Positions 32,337 through 44,365 of a DNA stretch of 64,000 nucleotides are shown one piece after another. How positions within the stretch are numbered: the stretch's first letter is position 1; each line of letters starts with the position of its first letter. The stretch covers positions 1 to 64,000 of the forward strand of contig PDNA01000161.1 in the NCBI GenBank assembly GCA_002573605.1, in the 5' to 3' direction. The position numbers were made by a program, and so were the translations under genes. The DNA is from Polytolypa hystricis UAMH7299. Taxonomy: Eukaryota; Ascomycota; Eurotiomycetes; Onygenales. The notes beneath the pieces were generated by a model. The model ran no database searches. It was not told where the DNA came from and was given only the letters and a program-made list of their open reading frames with translations.

Positions 32337-35007
32337 ATGGCCACCACTTCAATTGACCCTTTTCTCAAGGGCAATATGTCCCGGAACACGCGTGGCCTCC
32401 TGCGCATCACCATCCTCGTGCTCATTGCCGCCGCAGCTGTTGCAAGTCGATTATTCAGTGTTATAAGTACGAATAACAATATACCCATTCTAGTTACCCC
32501 GTGCTTAAGCTTTAAATGAGAGCTGTAACTAACATTGGCTGTTCTGCAGGGTTCGAAAGTATAATCCACGAGTGTACGTTGCCTACCATGCCCGACCAGA
32601 ATCACCCTTCTCCCTGTTTATAGACCGAGAGAAATTGGCCGACGAGGTGTTAACCACGCACTGTGAATATAGTCGATCCTTGGTTCAACTTCAGGGCAAC
32701 AAAATATCTGGTGCAGAATGGCTTCTATAGCTTCTGGGACTGGTTCGATGACCGTAGGTCTCGCCGATGACAATACCCCAATCTTCTGCTGGGGGGGACA
32801 AGAAAGGAACTAAACAATGATCTGCGTATAGGAACATGGCATCCTCTCGGGCGTGTCACTGGAGGCACACTGTACCCTGGGTTGATGGTCACAAGCGGCG
32901 TTATATACCACTTCCTGAGATTCATCGCCATCCCTGTCGATATCCGGAATGTCTGCGTCCTCCTTGCCCCGGCATTCTCTGGCCTAACCGCCCTGGCAAC
33001 ATATCTTCTGACCTGCGAGATGACCCCTTCGCCGTCCGCGGGCCTCCTTGCTGCCGCTTTTATGGGCATCACCCCTGGATACATCTCCCGTTCGGTTGCT
33101 GGTAGCTACGACAACGAGGCCATTGCCATTTTCCTACTGGTGTTTACATTCTTCCTCTGGATCAAGGCTGTGAAGAACGGCTCGATCATGTGGGGCGCTT
33201 TGGCTGCCTTGTTCTACGGATACATGGTGTCTGCGTGGGGCGGATACGTCTTCATCACCAACCTGATCCCCTTGCATGTTTTCGTTCTCATTTGCATGGG
33301 CCGATACAGCTCCCGTCTTTATGTCGGTTACACCACATGGTATGCTCTCGGAACCTTGGCCAGCATGCAAGTCCCTTTCGTTGGTTTCCTGCCTATTCGA
33401 AACAGTGACCATATGTCGGCGCTCGGTAGGTTATCTATTGGCTCTCAGGTTTGACGAACAAGCCTCTTGCTAACCACCAGCGTAGGAATTTTTGGCCTTC
33501 TTCAACTCGTTGCATTCACTGAGTTCATTCGCTCTCAAGTGCCCGGAAAGCAGTTTCAGACACTACTCACCAGCTTGATCCTCTTGGTTGTCGGTGTAGC
33601 CTTCCTTGGTCTCGTTTTGCTCTCAGCGTCCGGCGTCATCGCCCCGTGGAGCGGCAGATTCTATTCTCTTTGGGATACAGGTTATGCCAAACTTCACATC
33701 CCCATCATTGCTTCAGTTTCAGAGCATCAGCCAACCGCATGGCCTTCGTTCTTCTTCGACTTGAACTTTCTGATCTGGCTGTTCCCCGCTGGTGTCTACA
33801 TCTGCTTCCAACAATTGAAGGACGAACACGTCTTTGTCGTAATCTATGCCGTGCTGGCGAGTTACTTCGCCGGCGTCATGGTGCGATTGATGCTCACCCT
33901 CACACCTATCGTCTGTGTGGCGGCGGCAATGATTTTGTCGAATATTCTCGACACATATCTGCAACGCTCTCCCAGCACAGATGCTCAACCCAAGGCTAGT
34001 AGTAACAACGAGAAGCAACCGTCATATCTGCGTGCGACCCGCAACCAGCTTGTGGGCATCTACTCAAACCTCTCAAAGTCCGTTATTACGGGCAGTATCG
34101 CTATCTACCTCCTGCTTTTCGTTGCTCATTGTACATGGGTGACGTCGACCGCATATTCGTCTCCGTCCGTCGTGCTAGCGAGTAGAATGCCCGATGGAAG
34201 CCAGCATATCATCGACGACTACCGCGAGGCATATTACTGGCTTCGTCAAAACACCCCACAGGACTCCAAAATCATGGCCTGGTGGGATTACGGCTATCAG
34301 ATTGGTGGCATGGCCGACCGACCAACCCTCGTCGACAACAATACCTGGAACAACACCCACATCGCGACTGTCGGCAAGGCGATGGCCTCCAGCGAGGAAG
34401 TCAGCTATCCGATCCTGAGACAGCATGATGTCGATTACGTCCTGGTTGTTTTTGGCGGATTGTTGGGCTATTCCGGAGATGATATTAATAAATTCCTCTG
34501 GATGATCCGTATTGCGGAGGGAGTGTGGCCCGATGAAGTCAAGGAGCGAGACTTCTTTACAGATCGCGGCGAGTATCGCGTTGATGATGGTGCAACCCCA
34601 GCCATGCGCAACAGTCTCATGTATGTTCTTCTCTTTTTTCTTTTTCTTTTCTTTTTCCCTATAGTTCCGAGTCCTTTCACATTCCTCGTTTTGTTTTGTC
34701 CCAACAACTCTTTTACTAAACCTTTTTCTACACCAGGTACAAAATGTCGTACTATGGCTACAACGAGCTTTTCCCCGGTGGCCAAGTCCAAGACCGCGTC
34801 CGCAACTCCCGCCTACCCGCCCAGGGTCCCCAGCTCACAACTCTCAACGAAGCGTTCACTAGCGAAAACTGGATTATCCGGATATACAAAGTGAAAGACC
34901 TGGATAATGTAGGGCGCGATCATAATAGCGCTGTGTCGTTTGAGAAGGGACATAAGCGGAAGAAGGTCTCGAAGAGGAAGGGTCCCAGGGTGTTGAGAAC
35001 GGAGTAG
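32337..35007 (+). CDS. stt3: Oligosaccharyltransferase catalytic subunit Stt3
   Basis: Six exons: 32337-32466, 32550-32573 (24 nt), 32673-32753, 32832-33425, 33486-34620, 34737-35007; introns of 83, 99, 78, 60 and 116 bp; 744 residues. Stt3 moves the lipid-linked glycan to Asn in N-x-S/T sequons in the ER. The first luminal loop reads HEFDPWFNFRATKYL with the catalytic DxD-like Asp. SRSVAGSYDNEAIAIF carries the second acidic site. The C-terminal catalytic motif WWDYG is at about 542-546, followed by DNNTWNNTHIATVGKAM. About a dozen hydrophobic segments precede the soluble domain. The tail is basic (GHKRKKVSKRKGPRVLRTE). The 24-nt exon is needed to keep FESIIHE and the DPW motif. Confidence 0.95.
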
Positions 35008-36431
35008 AAAAATATTTTAAAGTGTTTTTTTTCTGCGTGAGGGATTCTTTTTTATTTTTGTTCTTTTTCCTTTTCTTTTTGCTCTTCTTGTTATTGTATA
35101 CAAAATCTAACTTTATTCAGACCCTTTTTATTTTTTTATATCTTTGTTTTCATTACTATAGAATTTCACCATGGGTTGTGTGTGTGATAATTGACTGTTT
35201 AAACTTTTCTTTTACTGTCAACATAAAATCACTAGCTACAACTCTTTTTTTAAGTAAAAGAGGGAAATGAATAACCCCTACAGGTTATACTAGGAAACCA
35301 AGCTCCCTATCAATTCTATTTTTTATATACATACATATGAGCTCATAATAATAGACAATATCATCCTTGTCCCTCTTTATCTAGTTAAGTATGAAACTGT
35401 ATAGTGCTACAGAGCTTACTCTATTGCTCTCCTTGAAGCACATACCTCAATCAATCTAATTTGGGTCGGGGGGAGGGGGGGGGAAGGAGATAGATATATT
35501 CTTGTTAGATTTTTTTTTTTTGTTAGATCCCCTATATATGTATGTGCTCTTGCAGGAGTGGTGGCTGCTATTCTGCAGAATAAAATATTTTATGCTTTAA
35601 AATTAACCTTACATACTCCTGCGCTCCATTCCTATAAAATGGGTATATAGTTTTATACTCTCATGAACCCTCTAAATGACAGGTATGAGAGACAGCGATG
35701 TTAAACTACTACATCATATGGGACTTTGATGTATTTACTGCCTTGCTCAATATCCTATTCAAGCCAAGCTAAAAGATTTTAGCTGAGAGAAAAAAGGCAA
35801 AGAAAGGGATGGATATAAGAGTTTATAATAGTATATTTTTTAGTTGTCATATTCTTTAATCAATGACTTGAGAATTTGAGAGAAAATGGATTTGCATATA
35901 CATACAGATAATGCTGTTACTTTTAGTGTATGACATCATGGCTTAGCAGATTCTCATGGAATAGGTTGATAGGAGGGAAAATAAATTCCCTGCTGTGCAT
36001 TTTCAAAGTAGTCTTCTTATCAGGTTGGATGTTTATTTTTACAACAACATATCAAGACACAAACAGAGAGGGAGATAAAAAAGAGAGGGAGATGAAGTGT
36101 AAAGGCTCAAAAAATTGATAACATTATCACAACCAGAGTCATGGTATCAAAGAGAAGAAGAAGGGAGAGGAAAACAGGAATAGCACATATATCAGTGCTG
36201 TGAGACAAATAGGAAACAAGATGTGTTGTGCAAAAAGGCCGTACTGAATGGCCGGACTGTTTATTCATTGATTTATCCCCAAAGAAAATATGAAAAAAAG
36301 CCATAAAGTTTTTCCCACAACGCCTCCATTCGTATTTTCAAAAGTTTGATATATCATGGCACCGCTTCAGCTTCAAGAGGGCGGCCCACGTGTCATCCGT
36401 GTCTGGTGTAGTTGCGGCGTCCTGCACTTAC
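35008..36431. other. AT-rich convergent spacer, stt3 / pta1
   Basis: 1.4 kb, T-rich at the left and AT-rich throughout, with two poly-G runs (35468-35473 and 35475-35483). No gene seen. Confidence 0.7.
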
Positions 36432-39400
36432 TCATTCGTTGGCCGGGGGTTGCTGAGATATTTGAGCCTGTTGAGATTCAGAGTTGTTGTCGTTGCTTTG
36501 AGCGGTGGTGGTGGCCACGGCTTCGGGGCCATTGGGTGCCTTCAGGCCGTTTGCTCCACTGCTTGTCGCCCCAGTAGCCGGCGTAGCACTGATGCTCCGA
36601 TCCGCGAGCTCGCCCCCAGCTGGCAGTTGTGGTGTAGCCTCCTTTGACTGCAGGTTTTCTGACTGTGGAAGAACATGAGGGCGCCATTTTACCAGGACTT
36701 TGGAAACCAGCGGACGAGCGTCCTCGACTATATGGTTGAAATAGGAAGTTAGACAGGATCCTGAAACTTGCGGGGACGATACCAATGCAAACTGCAATAG
36801 AGCCTTCAAAAATTGCAAAGGGCATAATTAACTTACTTTTCTCATACAAGTCTTGCAAAGCATCGAGGCAGAGCTCCCGGGCAGGAGGCCGCATAAGAAC
36901 AAGGTAGCTAAAATATTGTTAATATCGGGATTTCGAGTTTTGTAGTAGTAGCCAAAGGAAATGTGTAATGACTTACTAAAAGGCCTGGACGCAGAGGTTC
37001 ACGCGCTCGGGATCATTCGCCAAGGTCTTGACTTTCTCTACAAGGGCGGGGATCAAATCAGGAATCTCACTCAGAAACCTAATAAGTACCTTATCCCTAG
37101 CATCTAGGTACGGCAATATGCCTTCCAGCAGCCTCACTACCCATCGCTCGTAATGTCTCGGCGCAGCCGCACCGTCGAGATCGCCACCATTTTCGGCACC
37201 AGCTTGTTTCAGTTGTATTTGATCGTTATACCACTCTTCATTCATCCATGAGATAGCGACGTTCATGCGAACACGAAAGTCTTGTAGCACATATCGATAG
37301 AGCATCTCCCTTATTGCGTCCGCCATGGTGACCCGTTGTTTCGCAACCATCTGGCCGCTCTGGTGACCATTTTCGACCTTTCTGATTTCGTCCTCTTCAT
37401 CCAATTCCAACCCAGCAGTCGCTCGGGTCGCAAGTCGAGTGAGGAGCGCCAACCAGGAATCTTGATCGAACGAGCTTGCCGCTAACCTTCCGAAGCCTAG
37501 CTGTTGCGTTGACGCTGAGCCCTTGGGTGGTTTGGCCGGCTGGTCTAACGTCGCGATCATACTAAACACCCTTTGGACGGTTTCTTTGCCGATCTCGTTA
37601 GCCTCCTCCTCGGACAAAGGGGGAGGCTGAGGAAGTACAAATGGACCCAGAGCAACAAAATCCGGAGCCTGATCGGCTGGCTCTGTAGAAACAGCCATTG
37701 CCTCTTCGGCAGGCACGGAGATATCCGCAGGCTCGTACTCTGGTTCATACTCCTCTTCCTCCTCTTCAGCGGCTGGGGCTACTGGCGGTCGATGCTCGTA
37801 AGCTTGCTTTTTGCACAGCGTAAGGTAGCGAGATCGAACGGCCTAAGGCGACAATAAGCTCAGCATGTGGACAGTAGTAAATACGAATATTGAGAGTATA
37901 GGTCAAGACTTACGCCGACGGCCTGGTCTAGAGCTTCAGGATCTACTCGAGTAAGGACAGGAACAACAATCTTCACAATCAAGTCTAGCGGAAGCTGCTT
38001 GACATCGAATGACGTCAAGCCAACATCCTCTGTCAACGTGAAAAGTTGCGCGTAGCTATTTGGACCCGGCGGGAGCGCTGGGATCTTCAGCTGGGGTGGA
38101 GTTTCTACACCAAGACGGGCACGCTTGGCACTGTCAACTACATCTGTTGGTTCAGTTGGTAAAGCACGTTTCTTGGGTGCTTCTTCGAATATCTCGTTCC
38201 GGGCTTGAGCCAGGCGTTCAATATATTGTTGCATACGAGGAGCAAGAGGATGATTTGGATTCCTGATAGAGCACTGACTGTTAGAAAAAACAAAGTTCCA
38301 AGCTTATTTGCCCTGCGGCATGGGTGACCAATACAGACCTCTTCATCACGTTAATGAACAATGCCCTTGTCGTGCGCTCCATGGAGATGACATTTACTCG
38401 AAGAGTGGGGGTCATGGGAGCATTGGTCTGTTTCAAGGGATTGAAGTTGAGCATGGCATTTAGAATTTTACTTGAGATGCTCTGGCGTGTACGGATTAAA
38501 ACGGCCATGCAGTTGATAGTTGCGTTGACTAAGATCGGATCACTGTACTGGAATGAGTAGGGGTATTCCTGGGGGATACTAAGGTTGCAGATAAATCCAT
38601 ACCTGGAGTTCTCGTGGAAAACGTTGAGAAGCCTATCTAGAAGCCCAGAGGCCTCTGCCTCCAGGTTAGGCAGCGGGACTAAAGGATGGTTTCGCGGCAC
38701 TAATGCCAGCGAAGTCTCATTTTGCTCGGGGCGCTATATATATTATTTAGTTATGATCTGGCATACCACGAGGCGACTGACGGATGGGTTCCCGGATACG
38801 CACCCTAGGATCTGCGATGACACCTGTCGTTTGGACCTGTACGACCTTTTGGACAAATTTGATACAGCAAACCTTAACGTTATGAGGCGAAGAGTCCCAT
38901 CGGTTTAGAATATTTTGTTTAATGGCAGTCATCTTTTCCCACAACGCGTGATCGTCAGGATGATCGATGCTATATGGACACGCGGCATGTTAGATGTTGA
39001 TTCTACTATATCTTGTTTCGCGCGGCGCGTCCTCCACGGTCCGCTTTATCAGGCAATTGATATATCGACGATGGCAATGGTGAGAGTCTAATGCGAGGAG
39101 AGGGAAGGGAGAAAGGATAACATACATATGCCTGAAAATCAACGGATATATACTGGAAGCAGCCTGTATCACGTTCCGTACAACGGCAGTATCCTCGCCA
39201 GAAATATCCAACAAGTCCCCCAGTATGCCCAACACCTGCGTACTGAGTTTCTGTTTTGGCTGCTGTGGGAACGCTGGGCTAGAGAATGTTTCGGCCAGGA
39301 ATTCGGCGCCCCATCTCCGCAATTCGACTCGCGCATTGGACCCGATTATAGGTAATATGCCCTGGACGATTTGAGGATAGAACGCGGCGTCGCCCAAAAC

Positions 39401-39463
39401 GAGGTTCCGTGCTGCGTCTAGCTGGGACATTTGCTCCACGAGATTGATGACTGGGAGCGCCAT
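36432..39463 (-). CDS. pta1: mRNA cleavage and polyadenylation factor Pta1 / symplekin
   Basis: Seven exons: 39463-39126, 38969-38804, 38733-38339, 38262-37914, 37842-36977, 36907-36837, 36727-36432; introns of 156, 70, 76, 71, 69 and 109 bp, all in phase; 826 residues. Pta1 (symplekin) is a HEAT-repeat scaffold of the nuclear 3'-end processing complex. The N-terminal HEAT block is clear: LNLVEQ-type start, ARVELRRWGAEFLAETFSSP, VVRNVIQAASSIYPLIF, then WEKMTAIKQNILNRWDSSP and VKVCCIKFVQKVVQVQT. A middle helical part includes NPNHPLAPRMQQYIERLAQA. The C-terminal region holds ISWMNEEWYNDQIQLK and LVEKVKTLANDPERVNLCVQ. The tail is low-complexity Ser/Ala/Gln. It has more introns than any other gene here. 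Confidence 0.88.
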
Positions 39464-40406
39464 GTTGCCAGACTTGTACTGGTGGAATCGCGTAGCTTGT
39501 TTGTCCAGTCCGTCTGTCGGGTGACCAATAGCTAATAATGAGCCAGGCTGCCGGGCGGATGGGTTCTAAAATGGGTGGTAGAAAACACAGGTTTAATTAC
39601 GAGGGATTTGACTGCACGGTCGACAGATGGTAATTGAGGTTAGGCGGGACTCCAGGCCTCGATCAAGGGAGGAAATGTTGAGATCACTGTGCGACCATGT
39701 AGGCCATGCAGGGCAGGATTTGGGATGTTATAGACCAGACCTTGCTTTTGGCGTATGGCAACGAGGGAAGTGGTAAAGAACGGACAGTCGAAGCTTACAA
39801 GAAGGAAGGATTGAAGCAGGAGAGGAAGAAGGGGTCTATGGATGTCTAAGACGCAGCGGTTCTTGCTTGAGCGTTGTCTGCAGGGTCGAATGAGAAGAAG
39901 TCGCAGCAGTTCAACGGGGAGAGCAACGAATAACGATGAATGGATGCGATGCTCGACGCTAAATCCACGCTAGCCGTGTTAGGACAAATCACGTGAGTAT
40001 AGCTATTCCCCTAGATAGCAGCTAGAAAGACCACAATTGATGCTGAGAGGTGAGCCGTCGTATGAATAAAAAACAAATTGACTGAATAGCCGGTCTATGG
40101 GCTATCGGAGTGCCTTTTGATAGTTTACTCTTCTTGTTATTGCCGTCGCTGCCCTGTCAATACCTAGTATCTACCTCCATACCTCCATCAGACCACGTGC
40201 CGCCAAGCCCTCGGAGTTCTGAGAGCGCAAGTGGTCTGCATGGGATAACTTGAAAGTTGCTCTGCAGCAAGTCAAGTTCACTTCCGCATCAGCGCAGCCC
40301 TGCGACGAGAATCTATTTCCACGACGAACACAAGGAAATTCACAAGTGACAGGACGCTTGCAGTAAAGATTTGAAAGAGGGAGAACTACCACTCCCCGTC
40401 ATCACC
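39464..40406. other. Divergent promoter region, pta1 / coa3
   Basis: 0.94 kb between divergent start codons. No gene seen; individual sites not resolved. Confidence 0.5.
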
Positions 40407-40986
40407 ATGTCTCTGTACGTCTCCCGCTGTCAAAAACTCAATTGCAACACCCGCAATCCTTCCTTCTCCGCTCCTCCCCGCAGCCCTGCAAAATTAAAAT
40501 CCCCTACAACTAGCAGTCGCACGGGAGAAAGGGGATTATATATATATATACATATATATAAAAGAGAGAAATAAAAAAACAACTAGCTAACCCATTTCAA
40601 TCTTCCCCCCAGTTTCCGCTCCTCCTACTACGACAAGGACTACCGCGCGACCGCCGCCCTCCAGCGCGCCCGCAGACCCTACATCGTCCGGAACGGCGTC
40701 ACAGGCCTTCTCCTCTTCAGCTTCTGCATTGGCGTTTGTACGTACACTCTCTGTTCGTTTACAGCAATAATATTCCCCGCATATCCTCGGCAGCTATCTA
40801 GCCCACTACCTCGTTTTTTTCTTTCTTCTTCTTCTGTGGTTGGTTTCCTCCCGCTGACGATTTATAATAATTATAGTCGCTTTCACCGTCGACGCAGTTG
40901 GCCAAGATGACTTCTCTGATGTAAAAATCCCCGCGAAACCCAAGGAGGCGGCCGCCGCTCCAGCACAGCAGCAGGCGCCGAGGTGA
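40407..40986 (+). CDS. coa3: Cytochrome c oxidase assembly factor 3 (Coa3)
   Basis: Three exons: an 8-nt first exon 40407-40414 (Met-Ser and two bases of Leu), 40613-40737 and 40877-40986; introns of 198 and 139 bp; 80 residues. Coa3 (Cox25) is a single-pass inner-membrane protein that works with Cox14 on newly made Cox1. The chain reads SSYYDKDYRATAALQRARRP, the conserved matrix-side motif of the family, then the membrane span NGVTGLLLFSFCIGVFAFTV, then a short tail with QDDFSDVKIP and an Ala/Gln-rich end. Size and layout match Coa3. The 8-nt coding exon is easily missed by automated calling. Confidence 0.88.
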
Positions 40987-42331
40987 CCCCTCCTAGCGAA
41001 ACTTCGAACTACCTCTCTCCTTTTCGGTCTCCCTTGGAAGTCTCGTTATCTTGCTTTGTTTTGCCTATGGTGTTCTGGAGTGTGTGCGCTTGGGAAATAC
41101 TTTTTATTTACTTTCAGGGGGTGGTATCGAAATATTGTAAGGAGGTGGAGGAGATTATTTATATATGGAAAAAAGAAATCTATGAATACACGGAGGCACC
41201 GTGAGATGCGGAATTCTTTACGCCCCCTGCCCTTGGCCCGTACGCGGTCCATGAGGTTTATTAGGGCGGTGGGAACCTTCAAGGACAAGGTATCCTCGGC
41301 CACAGCGTGTCCACCCTACCAGGAACTTTTGGCCACAGCTCTGAGTTTGGGGGTGTTGGGTTGGGGGGGGGGTTCATATGCTACACGGCTCCCTGCGCCC
41401 GGAAGGCCTCCTATTTATCCTTTCCTTTCTCCTCAACTAACATTCCTCTCACCCCCCATCCTTCCTATATGTACATTACTGTCACTATCTATTCCCTAGC
41501 TAGAAAAAAAAAAAAAAGGACAACAAAATCACCAAAATCCCATTTCTCAATTCCTACAAGTACAAATCACACATGCCTCAAAAAAAAGGATTCAGAAAAA
41601 GCTGCCATATAACTCTTTCCCCCTTATTCTTTGTTATGGGGGTATGCACATACAAAAGACATAAAGTTTCCAACTTTGCGCTCCAGCTTTCTATAAAAGA
41701 GTCCCAGCCCCTGCCGCGCATCGCCCCTTAAGTAAGCCCACCGTAGCTACCAGCTGGGTATTATACATGTAAAAAAAAAGCAACAAAGAAAAAGATAGCT
41801 CCAAATAACAAAAATACACATAAAATACCAAGGCACAATAACCCCCCCCACCCCTTTCACCAACCCTCATTTCCACGAAAAAAAAAAAAAAAAAAAAAAA
41901 ACCCAGATCAAAAAGAAGTAAGAGGAGAAGCGGGAGGTCCGGTAGTACAAGGCCCGGGGGGGGGGGGATGCTCCCAGGTGTGATGCAGATATACATGCAA
42001 AAAAAACGTGCCATGAAGTATAAGAATGGTAAAAAACAAAAAAATATCTAGCAGGTTATAAGACAAAAAAAAAAGAAGAAAAACCCCGATTGGTTCAAAT
42101 GGGTTTATCAATTCCTCAAAAAATCAAAGAGAAAAAAAAAATTGATAGAAAAAAAGCTAAAGTCATCCAAATGGGGGGGACTGCGTTCCTGAAACCGATT
42201 CGCTACCTACGCTCATGAAGAAGATGGGAAAAGAAGAAACAGAAGCAAAAATAGTAATAAGAATAGTTCTTTTTGTCCAAGGCCATGTAATTAGGCAAGC
42301 GCTAAAAACCCTGTCCAGACAGAAAAAAAAG
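40987..42331. other. Low-complexity convergent spacer, coa3 / dep1-like
   Basis: 1.3 kb with long A runs (for example 41879-41900) and poly-G runs at 41363-41372 and 41956-41967. No gene seen. Confidence 0.7.
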
Positions 42332-44365
42332 TCACTTGAGTCCAACTCTTTTGAGATATGGTTCGTGTATTGGATGTTGGGGGTTGGCCCAAGGCGTTTC
42401 TTCGAGGAATTCTTCTTCTGCACCAGGTCGTCCGCCTGTGGATGACGTTGTGGGTATGAATGAGGATCGTGGTATTGAGGGCGGTTGCGATTGCGGAAAC
42501 GTGGTGGTGGTGGTATTACTCGGGCGAGTGGATATCTATTGCATGAGGTAAAACAGTGTAAGCCTTTGCTCCGTAATTCATTACAAAAAGGGAAGGAGAG
42601 GGGGGTTAACATACGCCCATTTTCTCAAAATCTTCGTCCATTTCCTGCTGGCGTGCGGGCTGCATGACAGGAGCTGAAGGAAACCCAACATATTTGGCTA
42701 GCCCTGAGAGAACCGATACCTCCCTATTATACGCGCTCTGCTGCGCAATTTGCTGAGAACGGCGCATCGGGAATGGTATACTGTAATCCGGACTAGCGCT
42801 TGTGTTCTGGAATCTGTCTTGCTGAATTCGGTACTGAAGCTCAGAAATTCGCTCTAAATGTTGCTCGCGAACGTCTCGGGCGCGTTGGAAGTATGAGCTG
42901 TTGACCTGGCATCGCTCAGCCTGGCTCTTGGCGCACAGGGATGACCGTTTATAAGCAAATAGTGTTTTCTCGTGCTTTATCTTCTCGTCCCGGTAATTTT
43001 CAAGGACACCAAGCTGGCGTAGGAATTCTGGATGTGTGGGGTTAGGGTCGTTCAGCTGTGCGAGCTCGTTATTTAAGTTTGCGATTCGTTCGTCATAGAT
43101 CCTGCATGTGTGTAAGCAATGTGGAAGCGCAAATTACACTGCCGGAGGGGCTAGGAAACTTACTTGTCTCGTAATGTTGCGAATTGCTTCTCCAAGTTCA
43201 CTAGCAGGTCCATGGCAGTAGTCTTTCGCATGTCTAATGTAAAGGTTAACGCGCCTATTGCACAGGAAAGCATGAAATTGGAAGACATACACTCCTCTTC
43301 GATCTTGGAAACGGTCTCTGCATCGTCGACCTCTTCCACTGCTTCCGCGGGTTCTTCTTCTTCATTTTGCTGATCCTCTGGGGCACCATTGCCTTCAGGC
43401 TCACCAGGAGCCACACTCTCTCGCTCAACTTCATCATCGACTTCCTTGATCTTTTTCCCTTTGCGCTTGCCTTTCTTCCCTTTCTTACCTCTAGGGGCAA
43501 GGTCTGTTGGTTCGATGTCGGGTGTCTCGTCTGTAGGAAACGCCTCGTCGTTCGAGCCCTCGCTATTCTTTGGGGGGTTTTCTGAGTCGACTAAGGGAAG
43601 AGAGACATCTATTAGGGTTTCGTCGACGGGGCCGTCGGGTGGAAGGGAGGCGCGGCGCTTGCGAACATGTTCATCTTCGTCCATATCCATTCCACTGTCT
43701 TCTCCAGAGTTCAGCCGTTTTCGTTTCTTCCCAATTACCTCACGGGAAGTGGAAAGGGAGTGTCTTCTACCAATGACGGATGCGGTGTCGTCCCCAGCTG
43801 CAATGCCGTTGGATTTGCCATATCGTGGGGGTTTGCTGGGAGAATTTTCTGCTTTATTTCCTTCTTCATCAAGATCATCGTAAGTTGTTGATTGTGCCAG
43901 TTTACTCGGACTGGTGCCATAGGTGCCAGCAGCACTTAGCACAATGCTTGTTTTGTTTCGGGTGTGGTTGGGGGAATCATCGATCCGCTCGGTTTCTGCT
44001 TCTGAGTCAATTTCACTCTCAAGTCTCTCAGCTCTGGGAGATTCATCGTAGATATTTTCGGTGTCCAGCGTCTCGTCGATATCGCTTAAGCTGCTCGACC
44101 TCGCATCGTCCGCCATGTCGTCGTCCAGGAACCGTGTGTCATGGCCGTTGACCAGCAGGCGATCCGAGGCGTCCTGTAACCTGGAAAGCGTCGCCTCCCG
44201 GGCTTCTGCAAGCTCCATCTGGGAATGCGGGACGAAGTGTGAAGGTATTTCGAAAACGAATGGGGACGATTGGTGTGGGCGCGGGATGGGATGGAGTTGG
44301 GGAACAGGGTAGTGGAGGGCCGATCGGTAAAATGTGGAATCTCTAGGGACTGTCGACCACACCAA
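42332..44365 (-). CDS. Dep1/Sds3-family subunit of an Rpd3-type histone deacetylase complex
   Basis: Four exons: 44365-43291, 43233-43164, 43101-42615, 42535-42332; introns of 57, 62 and 79 bp; 611 residues (562 if Met50, start 44218, is used; Met50 opens a charged helix MELAEAREATLSRLQDASDR and is the likelier start). The first 360 residues are acidic and disordered with a basic RGKKGKKGKRKGKK block. Exons 2-3 code for the Sds3-like coiled coil: MDLLVNLEKQFATLRDKIYD, ERIANLNNELAQL, NPTHPEFLRQLGVLENYRDE. That order (acidic N-part, Sds3-like core) is typical of Dep1, a Sin3-Rpd3L subunit. The last exon gives FLEETPWANPQHPIHEPYL at the C-terminus. Confidence 0.82.
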
